Shown in pieces: positions 17,427-25,993 of a stretch of 64,000 nt of DNA. Position numbers and translations under genes: made by a program. Source of the stretch: Streptomyces cellostaticus. Lineage in GTDB: Bacteria; Actinomycetota; Actinomycetes; Streptomycetales; Streptomycetaceae. The stretch lies in NCBI RefSeq assembly GCF_001513965.1, contig NZ_KQ948016.1, positions 738,439-802,438 of the forward strand, given 5' to 3'. Position 1 is the first letter of the stretch. Each line of letters begins with the position of its first letter. Below the pieces are notes generated by a model, which did no database searches, was not told the origin of the DNA, and saw only the letters and a program-made list of their open reading frames with translations.

Positions 17427-17921
17427 TCAGACCACCTGGTGCAGCCAACGTACCGGTGCTCCCTCTCCTGCATAGCGGAACGGCTCCAGTTCGTCGTCCC
17501 ACGGCTTGCCCAACAGCTTGGACAGCTCGGCCTCCAGGTCGCTCTCCCCGCGCCGGCTGCGCAGCAGGGCCGCGCGCAGGCGGTCCTCGGGGATGAGGAT
17601 GTCGCCGTGGAGGCCGGTGACGGCGTGGAAGATGCCGAGGTCGGGGGTGCAGCTGTAGCGCTCGCCCTCGGCGGTGGGGCAGGGCTCTGCGGTGACCTCG
17701 AAGCGGAGGAGGTGCCAGCCGCGCAGGGCGGAGGCGAGCTTGGAGGCCGTGCCGACCTCGCCCTGCCAGGAGAACTCCGAGCGCCAGGTGCCCGGGGCCG
17801 CGGGCTGCCGGATCCAGTCCAGGCTGACGCGCGTGCCGAGCACCCCGGCGACGGCCCACTCGACGTGCGGGCACAGCGCGCGCGGCGCGGAGTGCACGTA
17901 CAGAACTCCACGTGTCGTCAC
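17427..17921 (-). CDS. DUF3145 protein
   Basis: 164 residues from GTG 17921, preceded by GGAGGTTCC. The protein opens TTRGVLYVHSAPRALCPHVEWAV and has conserved WQGEVGTASKLASALRGWHLLRFEVTAEP and YSCTPDLGIFHAVTGLHGDILIPEDRLR blocks. This is an actinobacterial family of constant length with no known function, frequently placed beside fabF as here. Convergent to the fab operon. No signal peptide, soluble. Confidence 0.93.
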   Translation of the reverse strand: MTTRGVLYVHSAPRALCPHVEWAVAGVLGTRVSLDWIRQPAAPGTWRSEFSWQGEVGTASKLASALRGWHLLRFEVTAEPCPTAEGERYSCTPDLGIFHAVTGLHGDILIPEDRLRAALLRSRRGESDLEAELSKLLGKPWDDELEPFRYAGEGAPVRWLHQVV

Positions 17922-18177
17922 CGGAACCTCCGGGCAGAGCGGGACATCTTGCGGACTGGCTGGGCGGCAGTGGCACGACGGCCGCGTTGATGGCGAGGCT
18001 ACCCTGCGGCGGCGCAAGGAGTGTGACGTACCGTCGGTCCCGGTGCCAGGAAACCCCCGCCATTCACCCAGGGGGACGCTTGTACGGGTGTGAGCCGTTC
18101 CATCGAGCCGGGCCGGGAACTCCCGCGCGTTGTTATGGGAGGGAGCAGTACACCGTCGAACGAGGGGACCAGCAGGG

Positions 18178-19077
18178 ATGCGGAAGCGAAGGCACCGTGC
18201 GCGAGCCGCCCTTGCCGTGGTGGTGACGGCCATGCTGGCGACGGCGGGCTGTGACGCCTTCGGCGGGAGCGGCGCCGACGGTACGGACTCCGGGGCGAGC
18301 GCGTCGCGTTCCGCGGCGAAGCCCGCGCCGGTGTGGAACCGCAGCCCGCACTCGATCGCCGCGGTCGGCGACTCCATCACGCGCGGCTTCGACGCGTGCA
18401 CGGTGCTCACCGACTGCCCCGAGGTGTCCTGGGCGACGGGCAGCGACGCCAAGGTGGACAGCCTGGCGGTGCGGCTGCTCGGGGTGACGGGGGCGGCGCA
18501 GCGCAGCTGGAACTACGCGGTGACCGGCGCCCGGATGTCCGACCTGCCGGAGCAGATGGTCCAGGCGGCCACCCGCAGCCCCGAGTTGGTCACGGTGATG
18601 GTCGGAGCGAACGACGCCTGCCGCTCGTCGGCGCGGGCGATGACCTCGGTGGCCGGCTTCCGCGCGGACTTCGAGGAGGCGATGAGCACGCTGCGCTCGG
18701 CGCTGCCGAAGACGCAGGTGTACGTGGCGAGCGTGCCGAACCTGAAGCGGCTGTGGTCCGAGGGCCGCGAGAACCCGCTGGGCAAGCAGGTGTGGAAGCT
18801 GGGGATCTGCCCGTCGATGCTGCGTGACGCGGACGACCTCACCGGCGCGGCCACCCTGCGCCGGGACAAGGTGCAGCAGCGGGTGGAGGCCTACAACGCG
18901 GTGCTGAAGGACGTGTGCGCCAAGGACCGCCGCTGCCGCTTCGACGGCAACGCCGTCTTCGACTACAGCTTCGACACGGAGCAGCTCAGCCACTGGGACT
19001 GGTTCCACCCGGGCCGCAACGGCCAGGCCAGGCTGGCCGAGATCGCCTACCGCACGGTCACCGCGGAGCGGCCGTGA
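18178..19077 (+). CDS. SGNH/GDSL hydrolase lipoprotein
   Basis: 299 residues from ATG 18178. Basic N-terminus, hydrophobic helix and lipobox TAGC (Cys25) mark a lipoprotein attached to the outer face of the membrane. SGNH blocks follow: IAAVGDSITRGFD (nucleophile Ser), NYAVTGA, VMVGANDAC and the C-terminal DWFHPGRNGQARLAE supplying the catalytic Asp and His. Six or more cysteines probably form disulfides outside the cell. Likely an esterase or lipase acting on wall or extracellular esters; exact substrate unknown. Confidence 0.92.
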   Translation: MRKRRHRARAALAVVVTAMLATAGCDAFGGSGADGTDSGASASRSAAKPAPVWNRSPHSIAAVGDSITRGFDACTVLTDCPEVSWATGSDAKVDSLAVRLLGVTGAAQRSWNYAVTGARMSDLPEQMVQAATRSPELVTVMVGANDACRSSARAMTSVAGFRADFEEAMSTLRSALPKTQVYVASVPNLKRLWSEGRENPLGKQVWKLGICPSMLRDADDLTGAATLRRDKVQQRVEAYNAVLKDVCAKDRRCRFDGNAVFDYSFDTEQLSHWDWFHPGRNGQARLAEIAYRTVTAERP

Positions 19078-19092
19078 CCTAGGGTTTCCCAC

Positions 19093-20064
19093 ATGAGCGA
19101 ACTTTTCGGCACACTTTCCGACGGCACCCCGGTGCACCGCTGGACCCTGCAGCGGGCCGGAGTGCGGGTGCGCGTGCTGTCGTACGGCGGGATCGTGCAG
19201 TGCGTCGAGGTCCCGGACCGGGACGGACGAGCGGCGGACGTGGTGCTGGGGTTCGCCGGACTCGACGGCTATCTGGAGCACCCGGGGCCGTATCTGGGCG
19301 CTCTGGTCGGCCGGTACGCCAACCGCATCGCGGGCGGCCGCTTCCCGCTGGACGGCCGGACGTACGCACTGGCGCGGAACAACGGGCCCAACTCCCTGCA
19401 CGGCGGTGAGCGGGGCTTCGACAAGCGGGTGTGGCAGGCCGAGCCGGTCGAGCACGGCGTACGCCTGACGCGGGTCAGCCCGCACGGCGAGGAGGGCTTC
19501 CCGGGCCGGCTGGAGGTCGCGGCCACCTACACGCTGGACGCGTCCGGTGCGCTGCGGATCGCCTACGAGGCGGTCACGGACGCGCCGACCGTGGTCACCC
19601 TCACCCACCACGGGTACTGGAACCTGAGCGGTTCCGGCCACGCCGGCGGACACGAGCTGCGGCTCGCCGCCTCCCGGTACACCCCCGTCGACGCGGACCT
19701 GATCCCCACCGGAGCCCTGGCGGACGTGACCGGCTCCCGCTTCGACTTCCGTACGGCCCGCAAGGCCGGCTCCGGCTACGACCACAACTTCGTCCTGGAC
19801 AAGGGCGTGACCGGTGCGGCCGAGGAGGTGGCCGAGCTGCACGACCCGGCGTCCGGGCGGGTGCTCACCGTGGCCACGACCGAGCCGGGCCTCCAGCTCT
19901 ACACCGCCGACCACCTGAGCGGCCCCTTCGCCCCCGGCGACGGCATCGCCCTGGAGACGCAGCACTTCCCGGACTCCCCCAACCGCCCGGAGTTCCCGAG
20001 CACGGTGCTACGGCCGGGCGAGGTCTACCGCTCGGAGACGGTGTACGGCTTCTCGGTGCGCTAG
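19093..20064 (+). CDS. Aldose 1-epimerase (cytoplasmic mutarotase)
   Basis: 323 residues from ATG 19093, with a TAGGGT -10-like hexamer (19080-19085) seven bases upstream and no ribosome site, so probably leaderless. Interconverts alpha and beta anomers of aldoses. Family blocks: VLSYGGIVQ, LGALVGRYANRIAGGRF, NNGPNSLHGGERGFDKRVW, LTHHGYWNLSG (catalytic His) and LQLYTADHLSG, with the general-base Glu in IALETQHFPDSPNRPEF. It has no signal, unlike the second mutarotase at 38849. Its stop overlaps the stop of the convergent next gene in a CTAG. Confidence 0.94.
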   Translation: MSELFGTLSDGTPVHRWTLQRAGVRVRVLSYGGIVQCVEVPDRDGRAADVVLGFAGLDGYLEHPGPYLGALVGRYANRIAGGRFPLDGRTYALARNNGPNSLHGGERGFDKRVWQAEPVEHGVRLTRVSPHGEEGFPGRLEVAATYTLDASGALRIAYEAVTDAPTVVTLTHHGYWNLSGSGHAGGHELRLAASRYTPVDADLIPTGALADVTGSRFDFRTARKAGSGYDHNFVLDKGVTGAAEEVAELHDPASGRVLTVATTEPGLQLYTADHLSGPFAPGDGIALETQHFPDSPNRPEFPSTVLRPGEVYRSETVYGFSVR

Positions 20065-20972
20065 ACGGTCTCGCCGCGCATGCGCTTGGCCGCCTTGCCC
20101 AGCAGGGCCATCGCGCCTCCGCAGATCAGCAGCGTGCTGCCGCCCGCCGCGATCGCGGTCGGATCGACGCTCTTGATGCCCTCGCCGGTCACGGTCGTGG
20201 CCAGCACGAAGATGATCGAGTACAGGCTCCGGCCGACCTTCGCGCCGGCCGGGATCACCTGGAGCAGCTGCGGGACAGTGGTCGCGGCGGCCAGGGCCAT
20301 GCCGAAGGGCAGGGCCGCGCCGAGCATGAGCGCGCCGAAGCCGAGGGAGTTGCCGTACGCACCCCAGCCGGCGCCCTTGTAGAGCAAATAGCCGGTCGCG
20401 GCGAGGGACAGCAGGACGAGCAGGATGTTGAGGTAGGCGGCCTGCGTGGCCGCCTTGCGGGCGCCGGGCAGATGGGCGGCCGGGGAGCGCCAGGCGTCCG
20501 GGGTGATCAGCCGCAGCTGCCGTTTGAGGGCCTGCATCCGCAGCAGGTTGAAGACTCCGAAGGCGAGCAGGGCCAGTCCGGCGGCAGCGGCGGCGAAACC
20601 GACGGGGCTGTGCGTGAAGCCGTAGTGGGCGCCGCCGAAGAGGAGCGGGACGCCGAGGACGAAGCCGTAGGCCATGGGCTTGGCCTTCGCCTGGATCTTC
20701 AGCACCAGGTCGCGCTGGTCCGGGGTGAGGTTGGGGTCCAGCCGCATCCGGCCCTCGCCGACGTGCTGGGCGGGAGGCGGGGGCTGGTGCGGGACCGGCT
20801 GCTGGTGGGGGTTGTACTGGTGGGGCGGGTACGGCTGGGCGGCCTGGTGCGGCGGGTACGGCTGGTAGCCCTGCTGCTGCGGCGGGTACGGCTGCTGGTA
20901 CTGCGGTTGCTGGTACTGCGGCTGCTGCCCGTACGGCCCCGGCTGCTGCTGTTGCTGCTGGCCTGGATACAT
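20061..20972 (-). CDS. Membrane protein with Gln/Pro/Tyr-rich N-terminal tail
   Basis: 303 residues from ATG 20972, behind GGGGGAGA; a longer in-frame start at 21032 lacks a ribosome site. The first ~70 residues are low complexity (repeats of QYQQP, PYPP and QQQ), then a soluble linker (RMRLDPNLTPDQRDLVLKIQAKAKP) and about five or six hydrophobic helices from residue ~100 on. No enzyme or transporter motif recognised. Such Q/P/Y-rich tails are common in actinobacterial envelope proteins and may mediate protein contacts. Unknown function. Confidence 0.8.
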   Translation of the reverse strand: MYPGQQQQQQPGPYGQQPQYQQPQYQQPYPPQQQGYQPYPPHQAAQPYPPHQYNPHQQPVPHQPPPPAQHVGEGRMRLDPNLTPDQRDLVLKIQAKAKPMAYGFVLGVPLLFGGAHYGFTHSPVGFAAAAAGLALLAFGVFNLLRMQALKRQLRLITPDAWRSPAAHLPGARKAATQAAYLNILLVLLSLAATGYLLYKGAGWGAYGNSLGFGALMLGAALPFGMALAAATTVPQLLQVIPAGAKVGRSLYSIIFVLATTVTGEGIKSVDPTAIAAGGSTLLICGGAMALLGKAAKRMRGETV

Positions 20973-21050
20973 GGTGTTCTCCCCCGTGCCGTGCCCGGTG
21001 TCTCCGGTGTTCGCGGCCCGGGAGTCTGCCATATCCGTCCGGACGTGCTG

Positions 21051-21086
21051 AGCCCCGGTCCAGGGGTCAGGTCCCGGACCGGGGCT
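21051..21086 (-). terminator. Terminator after GH3 gene
   Basis: Perfect 11-bp arms (21051-21061 and 21076-21086) with a 14-base loop, 24 bases past the stop of the GH3 gene and upstream of the membrane-protein gene on the same strand. Confidence 0.65.
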
Positions 21087-21109
21087 GTTCGTGGGGGACT
21101 TGTCCCGGA

Positions 21110-23563
21110 TCAGACGTTAATCGGCGCGGTCAGCCGATGGTCGCTGATCGAGCGGCTCGCCGTGATCTCGTACGAACCTTTCACAAACGCCCACGACTTC
21201 ACCGTGTCGTCCCAGACCTCGAAGGTCCGCCGGGGCAGTTCGACGCTCACCTCGACGCTCTCGCCCGGCCCGGCCTGAACGCCCGCGAAGGCGGCCAGCC
21301 AGCGGGCCGGGCGGCCGGTGTCGGGCTCGGCCGGAGCGACGTAGACCTGCACGACCTCGCGGCCGGCCCGGTCGCCGGTGTTGCGGACGCGGATGCGCGC
21401 GGTGGTGCCGTCGAGCTCCAGGGACTCGTAGGCCCAGTCGGTGTAGCCGAGGCCGTGTCCGAAAGGGTACGACGGGGTGCGGCCGGCCCGCTCCCAGGCG
21501 CGGTAGCCGATGAAGACGCCCTCGGTGTAGGGCAGTTCGCCCTGGGCGGGGGTCACCTGGGAGACCGGGGCGTCGGTCAGGGAGCCCCAGGTGGTGGGGA
21601 GCCGGCCGCCGGGCTCGTGGGCGCCGGTCAGTACGTCGGCGAGGGCGGCCCCGCCCTCCTGGCCGGGGAACCAGCTGAGCAGTACGGCGGCGACCTCGTC
21701 CCGCCAGGGCAGCTCCACCGGGGAGCCGGAGTTGACGACCACGACGGTGTTCGGGTTGGCGGCGGCGACGGCGCGGACCAGGTCGTCCTGACGGCCGGGC
21801 AGGCGGAGGTCGGTGCGGTCGAAGCCCTCGGACTCGACGCGGTCGGTGGTGGCGACCGTGACGACGGCCGTGTCGGCGGCGCGGGCGGCCTCGACGGCCT
21901 CGGCGATCAGTTCGTCGGGGTCGCGCTGCGGGGCGGAGTGGGCGAGGGCGAAGGCGACGACCTTCACGGGGATGGTGTCGGGGAGCCGGACGACGTGGGT
22001 GAGGGAGACGTCGACGGTCCGGCCCGCGGTGAGTTCGGCCTGGGCGCGGGGTGCGGGGGCACCGAAGAAGGCCTCGAAGGGGTCGTCCTTGCCGGGGCGC
22101 TGGATGTCGTCGTAGTACGTCGTCCCGTCGACGGTGAGCGTGAAGGCGCCCATGCCCTTGATGCCGAAGGTGTGCGGGCCGGACTCGCGCGGGGTGAAGG
22201 TGCCGGTCAGTTCGACGGTGTGGAGCTTGTCGTGGGTGACGCCCTCGGGGAGGTCGGAACCCATCCACTGGATCTGCCCGCCCGGAGCCGAACGGGTGCC
22301 GATGACGTTGCCGTCGGCGTCGCGGCAGACCGTGCGGAGCGTGAAGCCCCGGTCGGCGACGGCGAGTTCGGTGGCCGGGTCGGCGCCGACGGCGTAGCTG
22401 AGGGTGCCGGCGGGGAGGGCGGCGGTGAGGCCGTCGAGCGGGGAGACGATCCGGGCCGGGAAGACGGTGGCGGAGCCGCCGCCGAGGACGCGGGCGTCGC
22501 GGGCGGCGGAGCCGATCAGGGCCACCGTGCCGGGCTTGAGCGGGAGGGCGCCGCGTTCGTTGCGGACGAGGACGAAGGAGCGGCGGGCGATCTCGCGGGC
22601 CAGGGCCTCGCCGTCGACCGGCGCGGGCGGCTCGGCGACGACCGGTTCGGCGCCGTCCAGGATGCCGACGCGGGCCGCCAGGCGCAGCACCCGGCGTACG
22701 GCGGCGTCGACCGTGGCCTCGGCGACCTCGCCGTCCCGGACCGCCTGGGCGAGGGCCTCGCCGTAGACGGTCTCGGGGCCGGGCATGGCCACGTCCAGAC
22801 CGCCGTTGATGGCACCCACCGTGTCCCGGGCGGCCATCCAGTCGGAGACGTTGAAGCCGTCGAAGCCCCACTCGCCCCGCAGGACTTCGTCGACCAGGTG
22901 GTGGTGCTCGGTCATCGTCGTGCCGTTGACCATGTTGTAGGCGGTCATGATGCCCCAGGGGCGGGCGTTCTCGACGATCGCCTCGAAGGGGGCGAGGTAC
23001 AGCTCGCGCAGGGCGCGTGCGGAGACCAGGTTGTTCACGGTGAAGCGGTCGGTCTCGGCGTCGTTGGCGACGAAGTGCTTGACGGTGGTGCCGACGCCGC
23101 CGGACTGTACGCCGGTGACGTAACCGGCGCCGATCGCGCCCGTCAGGTACGGGTCCTCGCTGTAGGCCTCGAAGTGGCGGCCGCCGAGCGGGGAGCGGTG
23201 CAGGTTGACGGTGGGGGCGAGCAGGACGTGGACGCCCTTGCGGCGAGCCTCCTGGGCGAGCAGCGTGCCGGCCCGGCGGGCGAGGGCGGGGTCCCAGGTG
23301 GCGGCGAGCGCGGTCGGTGAGGGCAGGGCGACAGAGGGGTCGTCGGCGGTCCAGCGCACGCCCCGCACGCCGATCGGGCCGTCGGACATGACGAGGGTTT
23401 TCAGGCCGATCTCCGGCAGGGCGGGCAGGGTCCACATGTCCTGGCCGGCCAGCAGCCGCGCCTTGGCGTCGAGGTCGAGCCGCCCGAGGGCCGCCTCCAC
23501 CACCGCTTCGCGGGCCTCGTCTGTGCGCGCCTTGTCCGTGCGCGCCTTGTCCGTCTCCGCCAC
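21110..23563 (-). CDS. Glycoside hydrolase family 3 beta-glucosidase with PA14 insert
   Basis: 817 residues from ATG 23563. Order: TIM-barrel domain with LLAPTVNLHRSPLGGRHFEAYSEDP and TVKHFVANDAE (substrate loops), nucleophile Asp in GFNVSDWMA (~234); alpha/beta sandwich domain from ~320; a PA14 domain near 390-520 (GPHTFGIKGMGAFTLTVDG); and a C-terminal fibronectin-like domain. No signal peptide, so it hydrolyses imported or cell-bound beta-glucosides intracellularly. The N-terminus repeats TDKART. It faces a TetR gene across a 122-base region holding inverted repeats, so the TetR probably represses it. Specificity (gluco-, xylo-) is not certain. Confidence 0.93.
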   Translation of the reverse strand: MAETDKARTDKARTDEAREAVVEAALGRLDLDAKARLLAGQDMWTLPALPEIGLKTLVMSDGPIGVRGVRWTADDPSVALPSPTALAATWDPALARRAGTLLAQEARRKGVHVLLAPTVNLHRSPLGGRHFEAYSEDPYLTGAIGAGYVTGVQSGGVGTTVKHFVANDAETDRFTVNNLVSARALRELYLAPFEAIVENARPWGIMTAYNMVNGTTMTEHHHLVDEVLRGEWGFDGFNVSDWMAARDTVGAINGGLDVAMPGPETVYGEALAQAVRDGEVAEATVDAAVRRVLRLAARVGILDGAEPVVAEPPAPVDGEALAREIARRSFVLVRNERGALPLKPGTVALIGSAARDARVLGGGSATVFPARIVSPLDGLTAALPAGTLSYAVGADPATELAVADRGFTLRTVCRDADGNVIGTRSAPGGQIQWMGSDLPEGVTHDKLHTVELTGTFTPRESGPHTFGIKGMGAFTLTVDGTTYYDDIQRPGKDDPFEAFFGAPAPRAQAELTAGRTVDVSLTHVVRLPDTIPVKVVAFALAHSAPQRDPDELIAEAVEAARAADTAVVTVATTDRVESEGFDRTDLRLPGRQDDLVRAVAAANPNTVVVVNSGSPVELPWRDEVAAVLLSWFPGQEGGAALADVLTGAHEPGGRLPTTWGSLTDAPVSQVTPAQGELPYTEGVFIGYRAWERAGRTPSYPFGHGLGYTDWAYESLELDGTTARIRVRNTGDRAGREVVQVYVAPAEPDTGRPARWLAAFAGVQAGPGESVEVSVELPRRTFEVWDDTVKSWAFVKGSYEITASRSISDHRLTAPINV

Positions 23564-23613
23564 GGCGGTACCTCCTCGCTGAAGTCCCTCGGTTCCCTCT
23601 CATCCTGCATCCG

Positions 23614-23631
23614 CTACCTGTAGAGCGGTAG
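23614..23631. promoter_or_regulatory. Inverted repeats between GH3 and tetR, candidate TetR operator
   Basis: CTACC (23614-23618) and GGTAG (23627-23631) flank an eight-base centre; a second, overlapping pair CCGCT/AGCGG spans 23611-23628. It lies upstream of a TATATT -10-like hexamer (23650-23655) for the tetR gene and 50 bases ahead of the GH3 start, the right place for a shared operator. Confidence 0.45.
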
Positions 23632-23685
23632 GTTTTGTTATCTTGCCGTTATATTCAGCTCTCGTGGATGCCGTACGGTGACGGC

Positions 23686-24249
23686 ATGAACGCGAGGGTC
23701 AGGAGCGAGGAGCGGCGCGCGGAGATCGTCGGGGCGGCCCTGGAGGTGATCGCCGAGCGCGGCTACCGGGGGGCGAGCCTGGCCGCCGTGGCCGAGCGGG
23801 TCGGGCTGACCCAGCAGGGGCTGCTGCACTACTTCCCGACGAAGGACGCCCTGCTGGTGGCGGTGCTCCAGGAGCGCGACCGGTGGGACGCGGTGCCGGA
23901 CACCCGGTGGCGGATCGACCTGCTGGCCTCACTGGTCGAGTACAACGCGATGCGCCCCGCCATCATCCAGACCTTCTCGGCGCTGCTCGGCGAGAGCGTG
24001 ACGGAAGGGCACCCGGCGCGCGCCTACTTCACCGAGCGCTACGCCCAGGTCCGCGAGAACATGACGGCGGTTCTGCGCGCAGAATACGGCGACCGGTTGC
24101 CTAACGGCCTCACCCCCGAGCGCACCGCGCCGCTGCTCATCGCAGTGATGGACGGCCTCCAGTACCAGTGGCTGCTGGACCCGGAGTCGGTCGACATGCC
24201 GGGCGCGTTCCGGGACTTCCTGCGCCTGCTGGGCGAGCCGGTGGAGTGA
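23686..24249 (+). CDS. TetR family transcriptional regulator
   Basis: 187 residues from ATG 23686 (MNARVRSEERRAEIVGAALEV); an in-frame ATG at 23668 is possible. The N-terminal HTH is ERGYRGASLAAVAERVGLTQQGLLHYFPTKDALLVAVL, and the remainder is the helical ligand-binding domain. Transcribed away from the GH3 beta-glucosidase gene, so the likely job is sugar-responsive repression of that gene and itself. Other targets cannot be excluded. Confidence 0.93.
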   Translation: MNARVRSEERRAEIVGAALEVIAERGYRGASLAAVAERVGLTQQGLLHYFPTKDALLVAVLQERDRWDAVPDTRWRIDLLASLVEYNAMRPAIIQTFSALLGESVTEGHPARAYFTERYAQVRENMTAVLRAEYGDRLPNGLTPERTAPLLIAVMDGLQYQWLLDPESVDMPGAFRDFLRLLGEPVE

Positions 24250-24252
24250 GGG

Positions 24253-24600
24253 TCACTGGTCCCAGATGTGGGCGAGGGTCTTGCTGATCACGCAGACGAC
24301 AGCGAAGGCGACCGCCCAGGTGTGCGCCCCGGCGGCGTACAGCGCCAAGGCGCCCGCGCCGAACCAGAGCACTTCGAACGCGACGCGGGCCGCACCCCGG
24401 ACCTTGAACCTCGCCCGCGGAGACCCGAACAGCCCCCACAGCCAGCCGAGGGCGCCCGCCCCGAAGACGCCGATCAGGAGGCCGCCGGTGCCGCCATGGG
24501 TGTACCCCCAGTACCAGGCGGACCCGAGGACGCCGAGCTCCAGCAGGAGTATGACGCCGAGGTTGACGGCCTTCGCTGTCTTCACGGGCGGCAGTATCAC
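24253..24600 (-). CDS. YrdB family (DUF2568) small membrane protein
   Basis: About 115 residues from GTG 24600; an ATG at 24657 would add 19 residues rich in Arg and Gly. Four hydrophobic segments: AVNLGVILLLELGVLGSAWYW, GLLIGVFGAGALGWLWGLFG, VAFEVLWFGAGALALYA and WAVAFAVVCVISKTLAHIW. This matches the four-helix YrdB/DUF2568 family of unknown function. It ends three bases from the TetR stop (convergent). Confidence 0.85.
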   Translation of the reverse strand: MILPPVKTAKAVNLGVILLLELGVLGSAWYWGYTHGGTGGLLIGVFGAGALGWLWGLFGSPRARFKVRGAARVAFEVLWFGAGALALYAAGAHTWAVAFAVVCVISKTLAHIWDQ

Positions 24601-24739
24601 CTGTCCGCCGGTACCGCCGCCACGATTTCGACCGCCGTCGCGGCTCGTTCGCACCATGGCGTAGACCACTCCCCTCACGCGATACTTCCGCCGTCCACCG
24701 CACCACGCGCCCCACAGCGACGGAAGGACCCCGACTCCC

Positions 24740-25993
24740 GTGACCTCGCTCCGCATACGGACCGCCGTCCTCGGCATGGCCCTGCTGGCCGGCCTGTCGG
24801 CCCCGACCACGACGGCCGCCGCCGGAACGGCCCTCTCTCCCACCGTCGAGGAACAACGGCTCGACCAGGCCGTACCGCAGGAGATCCTCGCGCGCTCCGG
24901 ATTCGCCGACGTGGCACCGGAGTTCACCCGCGAGCTGGCGGACGCCCACTCCTACGCGCAGGCCCGCCGCATCGTCGTACACGAAGGATCGGCGCTGTGG
25001 CGGCGGGCCGTGGACCGGGCGCAGGGGCGGGGGACGGCGGGCGGCGACCTCAGCCGGGACGACGACCGGCCGCTGTACTGGGCGCGGCTGGCAATGACCA
25101 GGGAAGTGCGCACCTGGGAAGCCGGGTTCGCCCTCACCGACACCCAGCGCACCGATCTGCTCGACCAGTTGGAGCGCACCTCGCGCGGCCAGACCGACAT
25201 CCGCTACCCCCGCCGACCGCACCTCAGGCGCATCCTGCTCACCGGGTTCGACCCCTTCACCCTCGACCGGGACATCCGCATCTCCAATCCGTCCGGGGCG
25301 AGTGCGCTCGCGCTCGACGGCACGGTGGTCGAGACGGCCGAGGGACCCGCCCGTGTGGAGACGGCGGTGTTCCCCGTGCGCTGGCAGGACTTCGCGGACG
25401 GCACCGTCGAGCGGACGCTGCGGCCGTACCTTCCCGAGGTCGATCTGTTCACCACCGTGAGCCAGGGCCGCATCGGGCGCTTCGACGTCGAGCGCACCAA
25501 CGGAGCCTGGCGGGGCGGCTTCCCCGACAACGACAACGCCTCGCGCACCGAGACCGTCCCCGTCACCGATCCGGCCACGCAGCCCCAGTGGACGACGACG
25601 ACCCTGCCGTACGCCTCGATCGCGGCCGCGGACACGGGCCGGTTCCCCGTGTACGACCACACGGAGGTGACCGAGATCCCCGCGGGCGGTACCGTCCCGG
25701 TCGTACGGCCGGACGGCCCGACCTCCGGCTCGACGGCCCGGGCCGGGGGCGGCGGGGACTACCTCTCCAACGAGATCGCCTACCGCGCGACCCTGCTGCG
25801 GGACCGCCTCGGCCTGCACGACACCCTGCCGGGCGGCCATGTGCACACGCCGGTCCTGCAGTTCGGCGCGGGCAACACCGACCCGGCGACGGGGACGGTG
25901 ACCGACCCCGAGTTCGTGCGCAACCGGCTGGACATCATCGCGCAGGTGCGGTCGATCGTGACGGTGGCGGCGGGGGCCACGTTCAGGAAGTGA
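24740..25993 (+). CDS. Secreted pyroglutamyl-peptidase-like (C15) protein with Cys-to-Ser change
   Basis: 417 residues from GTG 24740 with a Sec-type signal (VLGMALLAGLSAPTTTAAAG, cleavage near 28). A ~135-residue N-terminal helical region precedes a peptidase C15 fold starting RRILLTGFDPF. The family Glu motif is kept (SQGRIGRFDVERTN, Glu251) and the His motif is kept (GGHVHTPV, His369), but the nucleophile block, usually AGxYxCN, reads GGDYLSNE with Ser343 where Cys is expected. Either a serine-based variant or a non-proteolytic relative. Its 3' end overlaps the convergent EI24 gene by 11 bases. Confidence 0.85.
   Translation: MTSLRIRTAVLGMALLAGLSAPTTTAAAGTALSPTVEEQRLDQAVPQEILARSGFADVAPEFTRELADAHSYAQARRIVVHEGSALWRRAVDRAQGRGTAGGDLSRDDDRPLYWARLAMTREVRTWEAGFALTDTQRTDLLDQLERTSRGQTDIRYPRRPHLRRILLTGFDPFTLDRDIRISNPSGASALALDGTVVETAEGPARVETAVFPVRWQDFADGTVERTLRPYLPEVDLFTTVSQGRIGRFDVERTNGAWRGGFPDNDNASRTETVPVTDPATQPQWTTTTLPYASIAAADTGRFPVYDHTEVTEIPAGGTVPVVRPDGPTSGSTARAGGGGDYLSNEIAYRATLLRDRLGLHDTLPGGHVHTPVLQFGAGNTDPATGTVTDPEFVRNRLDIIAQVRSIVTVAAGATFRK

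Noticed and set aside
21117..23603. Very long open frames overlapping the GH3 gene on both strands
   Set aside because: Both are Arg/Gly-rich or Val/Gly-rich translations without domains. The GH3 frame has all catalytic motifs.
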